Source of the DNA: a virus
Length of the DNA stretch: 45,283 nucleotides
IMG/VR virus record: IMGVR_UViG_3300045538_000405
Coordinates: 1-45,283 of that record
Direction: 5' to 3' (one strand)
Made by a program: the position numbers and the translations under genes
Shown here: positions 1-5,871 of the stretch, one piece after another
Position numbering within the stretch: the first letter of the stretch is position 1
How the letters are laid out: every line of letters starts with the position of its first letter
Notes under the pieces: generated by a model
The model's database searches: none
Seen by the model: only the letters and a program-made list of their open reading frames with translations
Told to the model about the DNA's origin: nothing

Positions 1-39
1 CTTGCACAAATCAAAGCCGCGTTGAAGAAAGTGGCTTGA
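1..39 (+). CDS. 3' end of an unknown early gene (partial)
   Basis: Only the last 12 codons are visible, reading LAQIKAALKKVA then TGA at 37-39. The stop lies inside the -35 hexamer (TTGACT, 36-41) of the next promoter, as with three other genes in this block, which supports this frame. The fragment is too short for a function. Confidence 0.55.
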   Translation, partial: LAQIKAALKKVA

Positions 40-63
40 CTTTCTATAAAATAGGTCTATACT
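36..63 (+). promoter_or_regulatory. Early sigma70-like promoter P1, leaderless type
   Basis: TTGACT (36-41), 16-nt spacer, TATACT (58-63), then 9 nt to the ATG at 73. Transcription should start about 0-3 nt before the ATG, leaving no room for a ribosome binding site. A 7-bp inverted repeat (26-32 / 39-45) overlaps the -35 box. Confidence 0.85.
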
Positions 64-72
64 GTTTTCACA

Positions 73-267
73 ATGAACGAACAACTTGACCCACAGAACT
101 CCGAACATGAACTCGCTCACGTCTCCTCTGAGGAAATGTGCGACGCCAATGATTCCCGTATGTATCCCGGCGAAGAGAATGAGGCCGGTTGGCCCGGTGA
201 CGGTTCCGGTATGGATGACCTCGCCGACTACAATCAGAACGAGGCGATGGATTATGCCAACGAATAA
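73..267 (+). CDS. Small acidic early protein, unknown function
   Basis: 64 residues, strongly acidic and rich in Asp, Glu, Asn, Gly and Met, with no membrane segment and no recognised domain. The ATG is fixed by the P1 promoter, whose -10 box ends 9 nt upstream. There is no Shine-Dalgarno sequence and little space for one. It is the first gene of a short cluster (73-1023) in which the following genes have no promoter of their own. Small acidic early phage proteins often bind host proteins, but nothing in the sequence shows a target here. Confidence 0.75.
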   Translation: MNEQLDPQNSEHELAHVSSEEMCDANDSRMYPGEENEAGWPGDGSGMDDLADYNQNEAMDYANE

Positions 268-290
268 ACTACCCGACTACGACCATATAT

Positions 291-398
291 ATGACAGTGG
301 AAATCGTTAACGAAATTGACTGGTCAATGCATTATCAAGGTGGAAAGTGTCCTGATTGCGGTGAGGAAATCCCTAAACACGTCAAGGTCCGAGTTTAA
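291..398 (+). CDS. 35-residue CxxC zinc-knuckle-like protein
   Basis: Starts MTVEIVNEIDW and contains CPDCGEE, a single CxxC pair of the type seen in tiny zinc ribbons, with a His near the C-terminus (KHVKV). One CxxC plus the His might hold a metal, or two chains might share one. It lies 23 nt after the stop of the acidic protein and 5 nt before the next start. No Shine-Dalgarno sequence is visible. The coding call rests on the recognisable CPDCGEE motif and the tight fit between neighbours. The function is unknown. Confidence 0.55.
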   Translation: MTVEIVNEIDWSMHYQGGKCPDCGEEIPKHVKVRV

Positions 399-403
399 GA
401 TTT

Positions 404-586
404 ATGAAAGCAACCATTACCCTACAACCGGCCGAGGTTTACGAAATTATCCGCAACCATCTCATGGCAAACACGGATCTGCGGATTCAGGCGGCGGTCG
501 CCCAAGTGTCATGTGAACGGGACGAGCTACCGACCTTCGAGGGGATCTCGTGTGTGGTTGAACTTCCTTTAAGGAAAATTGGATGA
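404..586 (+). CDS. Small unknown early protein
   Basis: 60 residues, MKATITLQPAEVYEIIRNHL at the N-terminus and VVELPLRKIG at the end. It looks like a small globular helix/strand protein without membrane segments. Its stop overlaps the next ATG (583), which suggests translational coupling. I do not recognise the family. It most likely shares the P1 transcript. Confidence 0.65.
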   Translation: MKATITLQPAEVYEIIRNHLMANTDLRIQAAVAQVSCERDELPTFEGISCVVELPLRKIG

Positions 587-720
587 GAACACTGGAACGA
601 AACATTAGGCCCATATCCTTCATAATTTTCATGACGTGCCTCGGGTACGCATTCAATATGCCCATGGGATTCTTTGTGACGGCCGTAGGCATCATTGCAT
701 TTAGCACGTTCGCTGATTGA
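583..720 (+). CDS. Small hydrophobic membrane protein
   Basis: 45 residues, starting MRTLERNIRPISFIIFMTCL, with a basic N-terminus and one or two hydrophobic stretches (about residues 10-26 and 30-43). A Shine-Dalgarno sequence AAGGA (571-575) lies 7 nt before the ATG, and the start overlaps the end of the previous gene. It is probably inserted in the inner membrane. Function unknown; an early superinfection-exclusion or host-takeover role is possible but not shown. Confidence 0.65.
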   Translation: MRTLERNIRPISFIIFMTCLGYAFNMPMGFFVTAVGIIAFSTFAD

Positions 721-721
721 T

Positions 722-877
722 ATGAAACTAACTGAACCATCAGACCAAGACATTGACTTTCAGGAACAGAAGATCAACGACGAGGCACTGATTAACTTCG
801 CAAAGGCCGTAATCGTGGCGTGTGAGATTGTTGCGATTGTCGGTGGTATTGTCATGTGGATTTCAATAACCCATTGA
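722..877 (+). CDS. Small protein with one C-terminal membrane segment
   Basis: 51 residues. The soluble acidic first half (KLTEPSDQDIDFQEQKIND) is followed by a strong hydrophobic segment (about residues 30-48, VIVACEIVAIVGGIVMW). The ATG lies one nucleotide after the stop of the preceding membrane protein. Two adjacent small membrane proteins may act together. The 3' end overlaps the next gene by 22 nt. Function unknown. Confidence 0.65.
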   Translation: MKLTEPSDQDIDFQEQKINDEALINFAKAVIVACEIVAIVGGIVMWISITH

Positions 878-1023
878 AGGCGGAACTGCATAACCTGATT
901 GACCGGGTTAACAAGCTGGATTATGCGGCGTATGATAAGTTGGAAGCGGCTCGTACCAATCTCCGATGTGTGTATAAGCGGATCAACGAGTTGAAGAACA
1001 AGTCTCGTAAAGAAAAGGCTTGA
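856..1023 (+). CDS. Small helical/coiled-coil protein, GTG start
   Basis: 55 residues, VDFNNPLKAELHNLIDRVNK at the N-terminus, then a basic helical tail ending NKSRKEKA. The heptad-like pattern (LHNLIDRVNKLD..YDKLEAARTNL) suggests a coiled coil. The frame has no ATG at a sensible position. The GTG at 856-858 is embedded in the ATGTGG of the upstream gene. The stop TGA (1021-1023) lies inside the next promoter's -35 box (1020-1025). Function unknown. Confidence 0.6.
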   Translation: MDFNNPLKAELHNLIDRVNKLDYAAYDKLEAARTNLRCVYKRINELKNKSRKEKA

Positions 1024-1047
1024 ATTCTGTTAAAATAAGTCCATACT
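1020..1047 (+). promoter_or_regulatory. Early promoter P2, leaderless type
   Basis: TTGAAT (1020-1025), 16-nt spacer, CATACT (1042-1047), 8 nt to the ATG at 1056. A weaker match at both hexamers than P1. The -35 box contains the stop codon of the upstream gene. Confidence 0.7.
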
Positions 1048-1055
1048 TATCCCAC

Positions 1056-1223
1056 ATGAAAAACAACACTGTGACGGTGGTGATGGAATTCAAGACTCAG
1101 GCCCGCGGTTCTGAGAAGGTGGTTGTGAAGGGCGTCGTCCGTTCGGATGCCGCCATCAACGCGGTCATGGAGATGGAAGCCCGTAAGCGCAATGCCACGC
1201 CGGTTTCGATTTTCTTCTTTTAA
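1056..1223 (+). CDS. Small unknown early protein
   Basis: 55 residues, MKNNTVTVVMEFKTQARGSE at the N-terminus and an Ile-Phe-Phe-Phe end. The pattern looks like a beta strand, a helix (SDAAINAVMEMEARKRN) and a last strand. A longer reading would start at a TTG at 1020, but that lies within the promoter, so the ATG at 1056 is chosen. Family not recognised. Confidence 0.7.
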   Translation: MKNNTVTVVMEFKTQARGSEKVVVKGVVRSDAAINAVMEMEARKRNATPVSIFFF

Positions 1224-1227
1224 TTCC

Positions 1228-1255
1228 TTGACGCATGATAATAACCAGATACACT
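1228..1255 (+). promoter_or_regulatory. Early promoter P3, leaderless type
   Basis: TTGACG (1228-1233), 16-nt spacer, TACACT (1250-1255), 9 nt to the ATG at 1265. The stretch AACCAGATACACTG recurs at P9 and P10. Confidence 0.8.
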
Positions 1256-1264
1256 GTCCCCACA

Positions 1265-1432
1265 ATGAAAGACGTACAGAAACCCAAACGTCATATCGCT
1301 GAACAGTTCAACTTTGACTTCATCGGACCAACTACAGTTGACCTCTCACCGGAAGCAGTCCAGAAACGTCGGGAAGAAGCCCAACGTGAGGCGGTGAGGA
1401 AGGCAGCGAACTGGTCGCCCGAAAGTCATTGA
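1265..1432 (+). CDS. Small basic unknown early protein
   Basis: 55 residues, starting MKDVQKPKRHIAEQFNFDF. A charged C-terminal helix (SPEAVQKRREEAQREAVRK) is probably amphipathic and could form a coiled coil or bind nucleic acid. The start is set by the promoter spacing; an upstream in-frame ATG (1235) falls within the promoter spacer. The stop TGA (1430-1432) lies inside the -35 box of the next promoter. Function unknown. Confidence 0.7.
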   Translation: MKDVQKPKRHIAEQFNFDFIGPTTVDLSPEAVQKRREEAQREAVRKAANWSPESH

Positions 1433-1456
1433 CTTTCTATATCTCCCAGATACACT
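1429..1456 (+). promoter_or_regulatory. Early promoter P4, leaderless type
   Basis: TTGACT (1429-1434), 16-nt spacer, TACACT (1451-1456), 7 nt to the ATG at 1464. A near-perfect palindrome (1421-1437, 8-bp arms, 1-nt centre) spans the -35 box. Confidence 0.8.
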
Positions 1457-1463
1457 ATCCCAC

Positions 1464-1808
1464 ATGAAGAAACAAACCATCACTGACCTCACCTTCGTTA
1501 AGAAACCTTCTCCGCCGCCCGTGGGGATTGTATTGACCGCCGCCCTCCAGGACGAAATTCCACCCAATCCTAATGCTGCAAGTCGACCGGAGTTCGGCGT
1601 CATTGACGGTGGCACCATCGGTGGCACCATTATAGCTAACACGAAGACTGGATATGACATGTACCTAGAAAACGCAGACTCCATCACTCGTGTAGCCAGG
1701 CTGGTCAAATATGACCGACTGGGAGACTTCGGGCAAGACGTCATCATAGTGGATGGGGTTCTTTTCCTTGGTCGGTGGAACGACGGGGTTGTGGTGAAAC
1801 AACGATAA
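1464..1808 (+). CDS. Unknown early protein, 114 residues
   Basis: Starts MKKQTITDLTFVKKPSPPPV. A Pro-rich N-terminal third is followed by a Gly/Ile-rich stretch (FGVIDGGTIGGTIIANTK) and a C-terminal part that looks beta-rich (QDVIIVDGVLFLGRWNDGVV). No known domain recognised and no membrane segment. It is followed directly by an 11-bp inverted repeat (1813-1847) that could end its transcript. Confidence 0.75.
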   Translation: MKKQTITDLTFVKKPSPPPVGIVLTAALQDEIPPNPNAASRPEFGVIDGGTIGGTIIANTKTGYDMYLENADSITRVARLVKYDRLGDFGQDVIIVDGVLFLGRWNDGVVVKQR

Positions 1809-1812
1809 TAAC

Positions 1813-1847
1813 AGAAAGTCAAGTCTTCACGGGAGGCTTGACTTTCT
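1813..1847 (+). repeat. 11-bp perfect inverted repeat overlapping promoter P5
   Basis: Arm 1813-1823 (AGAAAGTCAAG) is the exact reverse complement of arm 1837-1847 (CTTGACTTTCT), with a 13-nt loop. The right arm contains the -35 box of P5, so it may act as a terminator for the upstream gene, as an operator, or be an inverted promoter remnant. It has no U-tract typical of a classical terminator. Confidence 0.7.
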
Positions 1848-1865
1848 ATAAATCTAAGGTATTCT
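1838..1865 (+). promoter_or_regulatory. Early promoter P5, leaderless type
   Basis: TTGACT (1838-1843), 16-nt spacer, TATTCT (1860-1865), 6 nt to the ATG at 1872. Confidence 0.8.
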
Positions 1866-1871
1866 CTACCC

Positions 1872-2246
1872 ATGTTACAGATATCCCTCCTCGACTCCAA
1901 ACTCGTCAAATTCACCACCTCCGAACTCAAATTCCTCGGATTCTTCGCGGCCGGTTCCGAAGTTATGGTCGAGGATGGTAAGTGGTGGTGTGAGGATCTC
2001 AACGTCGAGATTCTCAAGACCAAAGACGCGACCGTCGTGGTTAGGTATCTCTCCGACAGTGGGTTATCTGTGATGTATGAGGGAACCGACGGAGATCTCA
2101 CCGATGTAATCCATCACTGTGTTCACACACTTCACTTCTTCGACGTTCCTACCGACGAGGAGGCCACGGAACAACTTGACGCGGTGTATAACGTGTTCCG
2201 TGACGTGAAGGTTCCGGCCCCTCACTACATTGTAACCGGTAAATAA
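1872..2246 (+). CDS. Unknown early protein, 124 residues
   Basis: Starts MLQISLLDSKLVKFTTSELK. The first half looks beta-rich and the C-terminal half is helical (DEEATEQLDAVYNVFRDVK). It contains several Trp and Cys (DGKWWCEDLN) but no recognisable catalytic motif. The start codon is 6 nt after the P5 -10 box and there is no Shine-Dalgarno sequence. Function unknown; it stands alone as a promoter-gene cassette. Confidence 0.75.
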   Translation: MLQISLLDSKLVKFTTSELKFLGFFAAGSEVMVEDGKWWCEDLNVEILKTKDATVVVRYLSDSGLSVMYEGTDGDLTDVIHHCVHTLHFFDVPTDEEATEQLDAVYNVFRDVKVPAPHYIVTGK

Positions 2247-2261
2247 TATACCGACGAAGGC

Positions 2262-2289
2262 TTGACTTTCTATAAAATACGTCTATACT
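2262..2289 (+). promoter_or_regulatory. Early promoter P6, leaderless type
   Basis: TTGACT (2262-2267), 16-nt spacer, TATACT (2284-2289), 9 nt to the ATG at 2299. Nearly identical to P1 over the whole region from GGCTTGAC to the start codon. Confidence 0.85.
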
Positions 2290-2298
2290 GTTCCCACA

Positions 2299-2472
2299 AT
2301 GAACACCGAAAACAACTACACCATCGCCATCTCCGATAAAATTCAGAACGACATCCTCGCCTGTGTGGATGGATTCATGGAGACTATGGACGGGCCACCG
2401 AACATGGACCTGGACGCGATGCGGTCAGCTCTCTGTCAGATTATCGTTGACAACCGCAAGAATAGCCTTTAA
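2299..2472 (+). CDS. Small unknown early protein
   Basis: 57 residues, MNTENNYTIAISDKIQNDIL at the N-terminus and IIVDNRKNSL at the end. It looks helical and soluble, and mildly acidic. The ATG sits 9 nt after the P6 -10 box, exactly as in the first cassette. Function unknown. Confidence 0.7.
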   Translation: MNTENNYTIAISDKIQNDILACVDGFMETMDGPPNMDLDAMRSALCQIIVDNRKNSL

Positions 2473-2492
2473 GACAATCCTCTCCAAGAGGC

Positions 2493-2520
2493 TTGACATT
2501 CTATAAATAAGCGGTATTCT
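2493..2520 (+). promoter_or_regulatory. Early promoter P7, leaderless type
   Basis: TTGACA (2493-2498), 16-nt spacer, TATTCT (2515-2520), 6 nt to the ATG at 2527. A short hairpin (CCTCT 2479-2483 / AGAGG 2487-2491) lies immediately upstream. Confidence 0.85.
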
Positions 2521-2526
2521 CTCACC

Positions 2527-2823
2527 ATGACTGCAAGAGAACGTCGGTTAAATTGGATGGAACGGCGGCAGATTAAGAAACAGCTGGCCGCCAAGCACGT
2601 GGACGTCGATGAACCGTTTTACATCGTAAGCGACTATGGTTACGAGGATTGTGGGTATCAAGGACCGTATACCTACAATGAAGTCTGTAAGGAATGGAAA
2701 GCACTCCGCGGCCGGGACGCCGATTATTATGACTTCGTCGCTCGTGATGGAATGCACTACATCACCCAGGAGAGCTGGAAACTGAAGCAGATAGATGACC
2801 GTAGCCGAAGTGAATGGCGATGA
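2527..2823 (+). CDS. Unknown early protein, 98 residues
   Basis: A very basic N-terminus (MTARERRLNWMERRQIKKQL) is followed by a Tyr/Asp-rich centre (YIVSDYGYEDCGYQGPYTYN) and a Lys/Arg C-terminus. The basic head could bind nucleic acid or RNA polymerase, but this is a guess from composition only. The start is set by the P7 spacing. Family not recognised. Confidence 0.75.
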   Translation: MTARERRLNWMERRQIKKQLAAKHVDVDEPFYIVSDYGYEDCGYQGPYTYNEVCKEWKALRGRDADYYDFVARDGMHYITQESWKLKQIDDRSRSEWR

Positions 2824-2827
2824 AGGC

Positions 2828-2853
2828 TTGACTTCCTGCAATTACTCTATAAT
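2828..2853 (+). promoter_or_regulatory. Early promoter P8, leaderless type
   Basis: TTGACT (2828-2833) with TATAAT at 2848-2853 (14-nt spacer) or TAATAT at 2850-2855 (16-nt spacer). The ATG is at 2863, so the mRNA again starts at or very close to the start codon. Confidence 0.7.
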
Positions 2854-2862
2854 ATCTCCCAC

Positions 2863-3102
2863 ATGAACTGTGAACTTGACTCCGCCACCCTCACGAAGAT
2901 GGGATTCACCAAGACTCCTTCGCTGGTCAAATCAGACAAGGACGCTCCCGGCGTGATCAGCCCATCCATCGGTTCACTCCTACTCTGCTACCACAAGGTC
3001 TATGGCTTGACCCTCGGTTACTGGGCCGGCCACGAAGCTGCCTTCATCCTCCCCCACGTCAAGGGATATAACTGGGCCACCCATTGGAAATACCACGGTT
3101 GA
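2863..3102 (+). CDS. Unknown early protein, 79 residues
   Basis: Starts MNCELDSATLTKMGFTKTPS and ends with an aromatic, His-rich tail (HVKGYNWATHWKYHG). The pattern suggests a small mixed alpha/beta fold. No membrane segment and no known motif. The start is set by the P8 promoter. Confidence 0.75.
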   Translation: MNCELDSATLTKMGFTKTPSLVKSDKDAPGVISPSIGSLLLCYHKVYGLTLGYWAGHEAAFILPHVKGYNWATHWKYHG

Positions 3103-3115
3103 TCGTAGGTAGGGC

Positions 3116-3145
3116 TTGACATTGTATAAGATAACCAGATACACT
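3116..3145 (+). promoter_or_regulatory. Early promoter P9, leaderless type
   Basis: TTGACA (3116-3121), 18-nt spacer, TACACT (3140-3145), 9 nt to the ATG at 3155. The stretch from ATAACCAG to the ATG is almost identical to P3. Confidence 0.8.
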
Positions 3146-3154
3146 GTTCCCACA

Positions 3155-3325
3155 ATGAAGCACGAGCTGAACAAGGAACTGTACAAGATAAAGAGCCGGA
3201 TCAAACACATCCGGTCATTCACATCCTACGGCCAGACCCTGAGCGGTTCATACGTCAAAGACCAGATTGAAATCAGTAAGCTAACGGCCCGCATGAAAGA
3301 AATTCTTTCCTTATTGAAGGCTTGA
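3155..3325 (+). CDS. Small basic helical early protein
   Basis: 56 residues, MKHELNKELYKIKSRIKHIR at the N-terminus, Lys/Ile/Leu-rich throughout and probably two long helices (residues 2-20 and 32-55). A TTG at 3116 could extend the frame but lies in the promoter. The stop TGA (3323-3325) is embedded in the next -35 box. Function unknown; possibly DNA- or RNA-binding by charge. Confidence 0.7.
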   Translation: MKHELNKELYKIKSRIKHIRSFTSYGQTLSGSYVKDQIEISKLTARMKEILSLLKA

Positions 3326-3349
3326 CATTCTATAACAACCAGATACACT
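3322..3349 (+). promoter_or_regulatory. Early promoter P10, last of the array, with no clear gene behind it
   Basis: TTGACA (3322-3327), 16-nt spacer, TACACT (3344-3349), then the same GTTCCCACA context as the other cassettes. The start codon position holds TTG (3359-3361) instead of ATG and opens only a 34-codon frame. Transcription would run into the hairpin cluster at 3408-3500. Confidence 0.75.
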
Positions 3350-3358
3350 GTTCCCACA

Positions 3359-3637
3359 TTGACCACCCTACCCACACCCCACCCGCTACCTGTCGAAATG
3401 CAGGGTTCCCACCCCAGTAAGGGGGGGTGGGACCGTCATTTTGACGGGGGTCCTTCTGAATAGGGGAGTACCCCCCTATGTAGGGTCGCCGAGGTTGGCG
3501 CAACACACACGGCAAAAATTTCGCTGGGCATTTTCTTTCGGCAAAAGCGTGTTTTCCTCGTTTTCCCTACCTGTGTTTTCATTCATTTGGTCGGTTTCTC
3601 GAAAAAACACCGGGGAAAAAATTTTCTTGGGGAAAAA
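3359..3637 (+). other. Gene-free GC-rich region with four consecutive hairpins
   Basis: No convincing gene. Hairpins: 3408-3431 (CCCACCCC / GGGGTGGG), 3433-3447 (CCGTCA / TGACGG, 3-nt loop), 3461-3478 (TAGGGG / CCCCTA) and 3487-3500 (CGCC / GGCG). After 3510 the sequence is T/A-rich with runs such as GGCAAAAATTTCG. Possible roles are a structured early RNA driven by P10, a transcription barrier, or a replication/packaging site. The sequence does not decide between them. Confidence 0.6.
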
Positions 3638-3922
3638 TCAGTGGTTATTATTATTGCTATTGATAGTGTCTTGTTGGGTTATAACTCCGCTGGGAGATAC
3701 GATCATCGATATATTGATGAATTCTGCAGGCAATGGTTCCTTATAGTCTACGTTCAGTATTCTTGTTACGGGGTCATAGGAGGAGGAAACTTCGGTGGCA
3801 CCCCAATTGGTAATGATTTTAGTCACTGATGATGAGAGTCTTTCAATTTCGTCTGGTTGAAGGGCACGTCCGATATATGGCATGATTGTGGTTGGTGGTA
3901 GGTTCATATACGGCTGTATCAT
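3638..3922 (-). CDS. Lone minus-strand ORF, unknown protein
   Basis: 94 residues, starting MIQPYMNLPPTTIMPYIGRA. The composition is protein-like (SSSVTKIITNWGATEVSSSY) and it ends in an Asn-run (NSNNNNH). It is the only minus-strand candidate in the first 14 kb. No Shine-Dalgarno or recognised promoter lies upstream. A second ATG (3907) is an alternative start. It could be a small virion-related protein or a remnant. Plus-strand frames across it are Ser/Leu-rich and look non-coding, which favours this strand. Confidence 0.5.
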   Translation of the reverse strand: MIQPYMNLPPTTIMPYIGRALQPDEIERLSSSVTKIITNWGATEVSSSYDPVTRILNVDYKEPLPAEFINISMIVSPSGVITQQDTINSNNNNH

Positions 3923-4102
3923 ATATGAGGTAAGTTTTATTGTCTATATCCTATATTCACGGTTTATCGGTTGCAGCGTATATGTTTGACCGCCGGCGTT
4001 TCATGGCGTCGGGAGCAGGGCGTGTTATAAGAAAAATGACGGATGTGATTTTCCCAAGTGTTTTATGGAGTCCATCTCTAATTATAATGTGATATACATT
4101 CT

Positions 4103-5851
4103 ATGAAACGACCTTACGACTCTTTGACTCCGGTTCTAATGAAAGGACTTCTATTGGAATCTCCGGATACTCTTATTATTAGAGATCCTTCGGACCCAAC
4201 GGGGAAAAAGAGACGATATGTTAGTTACCTCAGCCAAGGTGCGACGGCATGCACCGCCATTATTTATGATGATCCGTTGGAAAACACCGCGGATAATTTC
4301 ATGGGCATGGTCAAAAATGGCGAGACATTTCCCATCGTTGAATTATGGGATCCGGTCAAAAATGACACTGCACGGGCATCATTGGAATGGTTTTCGGGAA
4401 TGTATGAGGACGGTCAGGTAGGCCACCGTAATTTGGAAGAGGCAATTGACCGTGCTCTGATAAAAATATATGGTCGTGAAAATAGCGTCGATCACTTCGA
4501 CGGCGAGGGAATAAGAGTTCGTATATTTAACGTCGATAGTCTCTACTATTTTACGTTTTGGACCGCGACTCGTGATAGATACGCTAAGTATTTTCCCGTG
4601 TTTTTGAAGATTGTCAAAGCAGCTGGTATGGATCCAACCAAGATGCTATGGGAATGCAATACGGGCGATCTTGAGATGGAATATGAAGATCGACTCAAAA
4701 ACATGACTTGGGAAGAAATCCAATCATTTGCTAAACCAGAGAAACCTCAAGATACGGGTGCCGCAACGTCGGTTGGGGAAGTGCCTGCTGTAACGGGCGC
4801 TCCGCCGGAAGAAATCAAGGCAGTGGAATCCGAACTCAAGAAGAAGATTAAAGAACTTCAAGCTAAACAGTCTGAATTGGAGGCAGACAGTCACGTTAAA
4901 GGTGCTACATGGTCGGAATCTGATAGAAATCGGTATAAATTGACCATGTTGAATCTTGACGCGGAGATTAAAGCCTTGGTTGCAGCGGATAAGGCAGGAG
5001 AAACCGACGTATCGAAGGTCATAATTAAGACCATCGATAGCCTCGAAGGTCAGAACGGTGACGTCGTGCCGGCGGATATTCTATATGCTGAGCTGGAGCG
5101 TAAGTTATCCAAGTATGGAACCTCAGCGGTCGCTATTATTAGAAATCTTAGGGACCGGGGTATTGACATAAAGAAGGCCCTCCGTGAGATTCAATCCAAA
5201 CACGGCAACAACATGTCTTCTACACAACTAATGGAATCGTTGGGTGGTTATTTAAAAGAATCCGAGTCGTCCGTGGAGGTTTTCAGCGGCAACGTCATCG
5301 ATAAGGTGAGTCACATGAATTCGGTGGATGATTTCCTAAAATTATTCATCGGCCATAAATTGGAGACATTGATGGATAAGTTGAGTTTGTCACGACTTTA
5401 CGTGATGAACAAATTCGACGGTATGTTAGGTGATGATCCACAACAAAAAATGGTGATGTTGTTGGATTGTTCGTTAGCATTTATCAATTTTAGACAATTG
5501 GATCCGCTTAGGAAACACGTCGACACTGTTGATGCTGAAGAACGGAAGAATCCTAAGTATCAAAAACACCACGCCGAAAAGATGGCGCTGTTAAGGTCAA
5601 AATTCGCGGCTCAACGAGCCGGTGACGAATCTCTCGCTAGAAAACTGTCTGCAAAATACATGGATATGGAGGATTTTCCTACCTCATATCAAAAAAACAT
5701 GAAAGATATGGATGCGAAACGTGAACTTATCTGGTCGACCCCACTATCCGAAGCAGAAGTTTTGCCACAGCCAACGGATTCTACCAATGATAAGAAGCGA
5801 TATCAGGAAGCCCAACGGGCATTTGAGAAATTAAAACGCGGAACAGAATAA
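4103..5851 (+). CDS. Large unknown phage protein with charged coiled coil
   Basis: 582 residues. The N-terminal 210 residues look globular (MKRPYDSLTPVLMKGLLLES; LYYFTFWTATRDRYAKYFPV). A Pro/Ala linker (about 215-240) leads to a Lys/Glu-rich coiled coil (about 243-270), then a long helical region. I recognise no enzyme motif. A TATAAT-like element at 4083-4088 lies 14 nt before the ATG. It stands just before the 5872 gene and may belong with it. Possibly structural (internal head or scaffold), inferred only from length and helicity. Confidence 0.8.
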   Translation: MKRPYDSLTPVLMKGLLLESPDTLIIRDPSDPTGKKRRYVSYLSQGATACTAIIYDDPLENTADNFMGMVKNGETFPIVELWDPVKNDTARASLEWFSGMYEDGQVGHRNLEEAIDRALIKIYGRENSVDHFDGEGIRVRIFNVDSLYYFTFWTATRDRYAKYFPVFLKIVKAAGMDPTKMLWECNTGDLEMEYEDRLKNMTWEEIQSFAKPEKPQDTGAATSVGEVPAVTGAPPEEIKAVESELKKKIKELQAKQSELEADSHVKGATWSESDRNRYKLTMLNLDAEIKALVAADKAGETDVSKVIIKTIDSLEGQNGDVVPADILYAELERKLSKYGTSAVAIIRNLRDRGIDIKKALREIQSKHGNNMSSTQLMESLGGYLKESESSVEVFSGNVIDKVSHMNSVDDFLKLFIGHKLETLMDKLSLSRLYVMNKFDGMLGDDPQQKMVMLLDCSLAFINFRQLDPLRKHVDTVDAEERKNPKYQKHHAEKMALLRSKFAAQRAGDESLARKLSAKYMDMEDFPTSYQKNMKDMDAKRELIWSTPLSEAEVLPQPTDSTNDKKRYQEAQRAFEKLKRGTE

Positions 5852-5857
5852 CTCGTC

Positions 5858-5865
5858 TATTTATT
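5858..5865 (+). promoter_or_regulatory. Late-promoter-like motif TATTTATT
   Basis: Six nt before the ATG at 5872, and one of about a dozen TAYTTATW motifs placed this way in front of structural genes. Confidence 0.55.
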
Positions 5866-5871
5866 AAACAT

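Noticed and set aside
254-310. An 18-codon frame (MPTNKLPDYDHIYDSGNR) between the first two early genes
   Set aside because: Overlaps the end of the acidic gene and the start of the CxxC gene, has no start signal and is too short to support.
462-753. Two overlapping minus-strand frames of about 90 codons
   Set aside because: Antisense to the 404 and 583 genes, low-complexity composition and no promoter.
1346-2101. 251-codon minus-strand frame across the early block
   Set aside because: Antisense to two genes with well-placed promoters; Ser/Arg/Pro-rich composition typical of a shadow frame.
3441-3829. Plus-strand frames of 80-100 codons in the hairpin region
   Set aside because: They run through hairpins and A/T tracts, overlap one another and lack start signals and protein-like composition.
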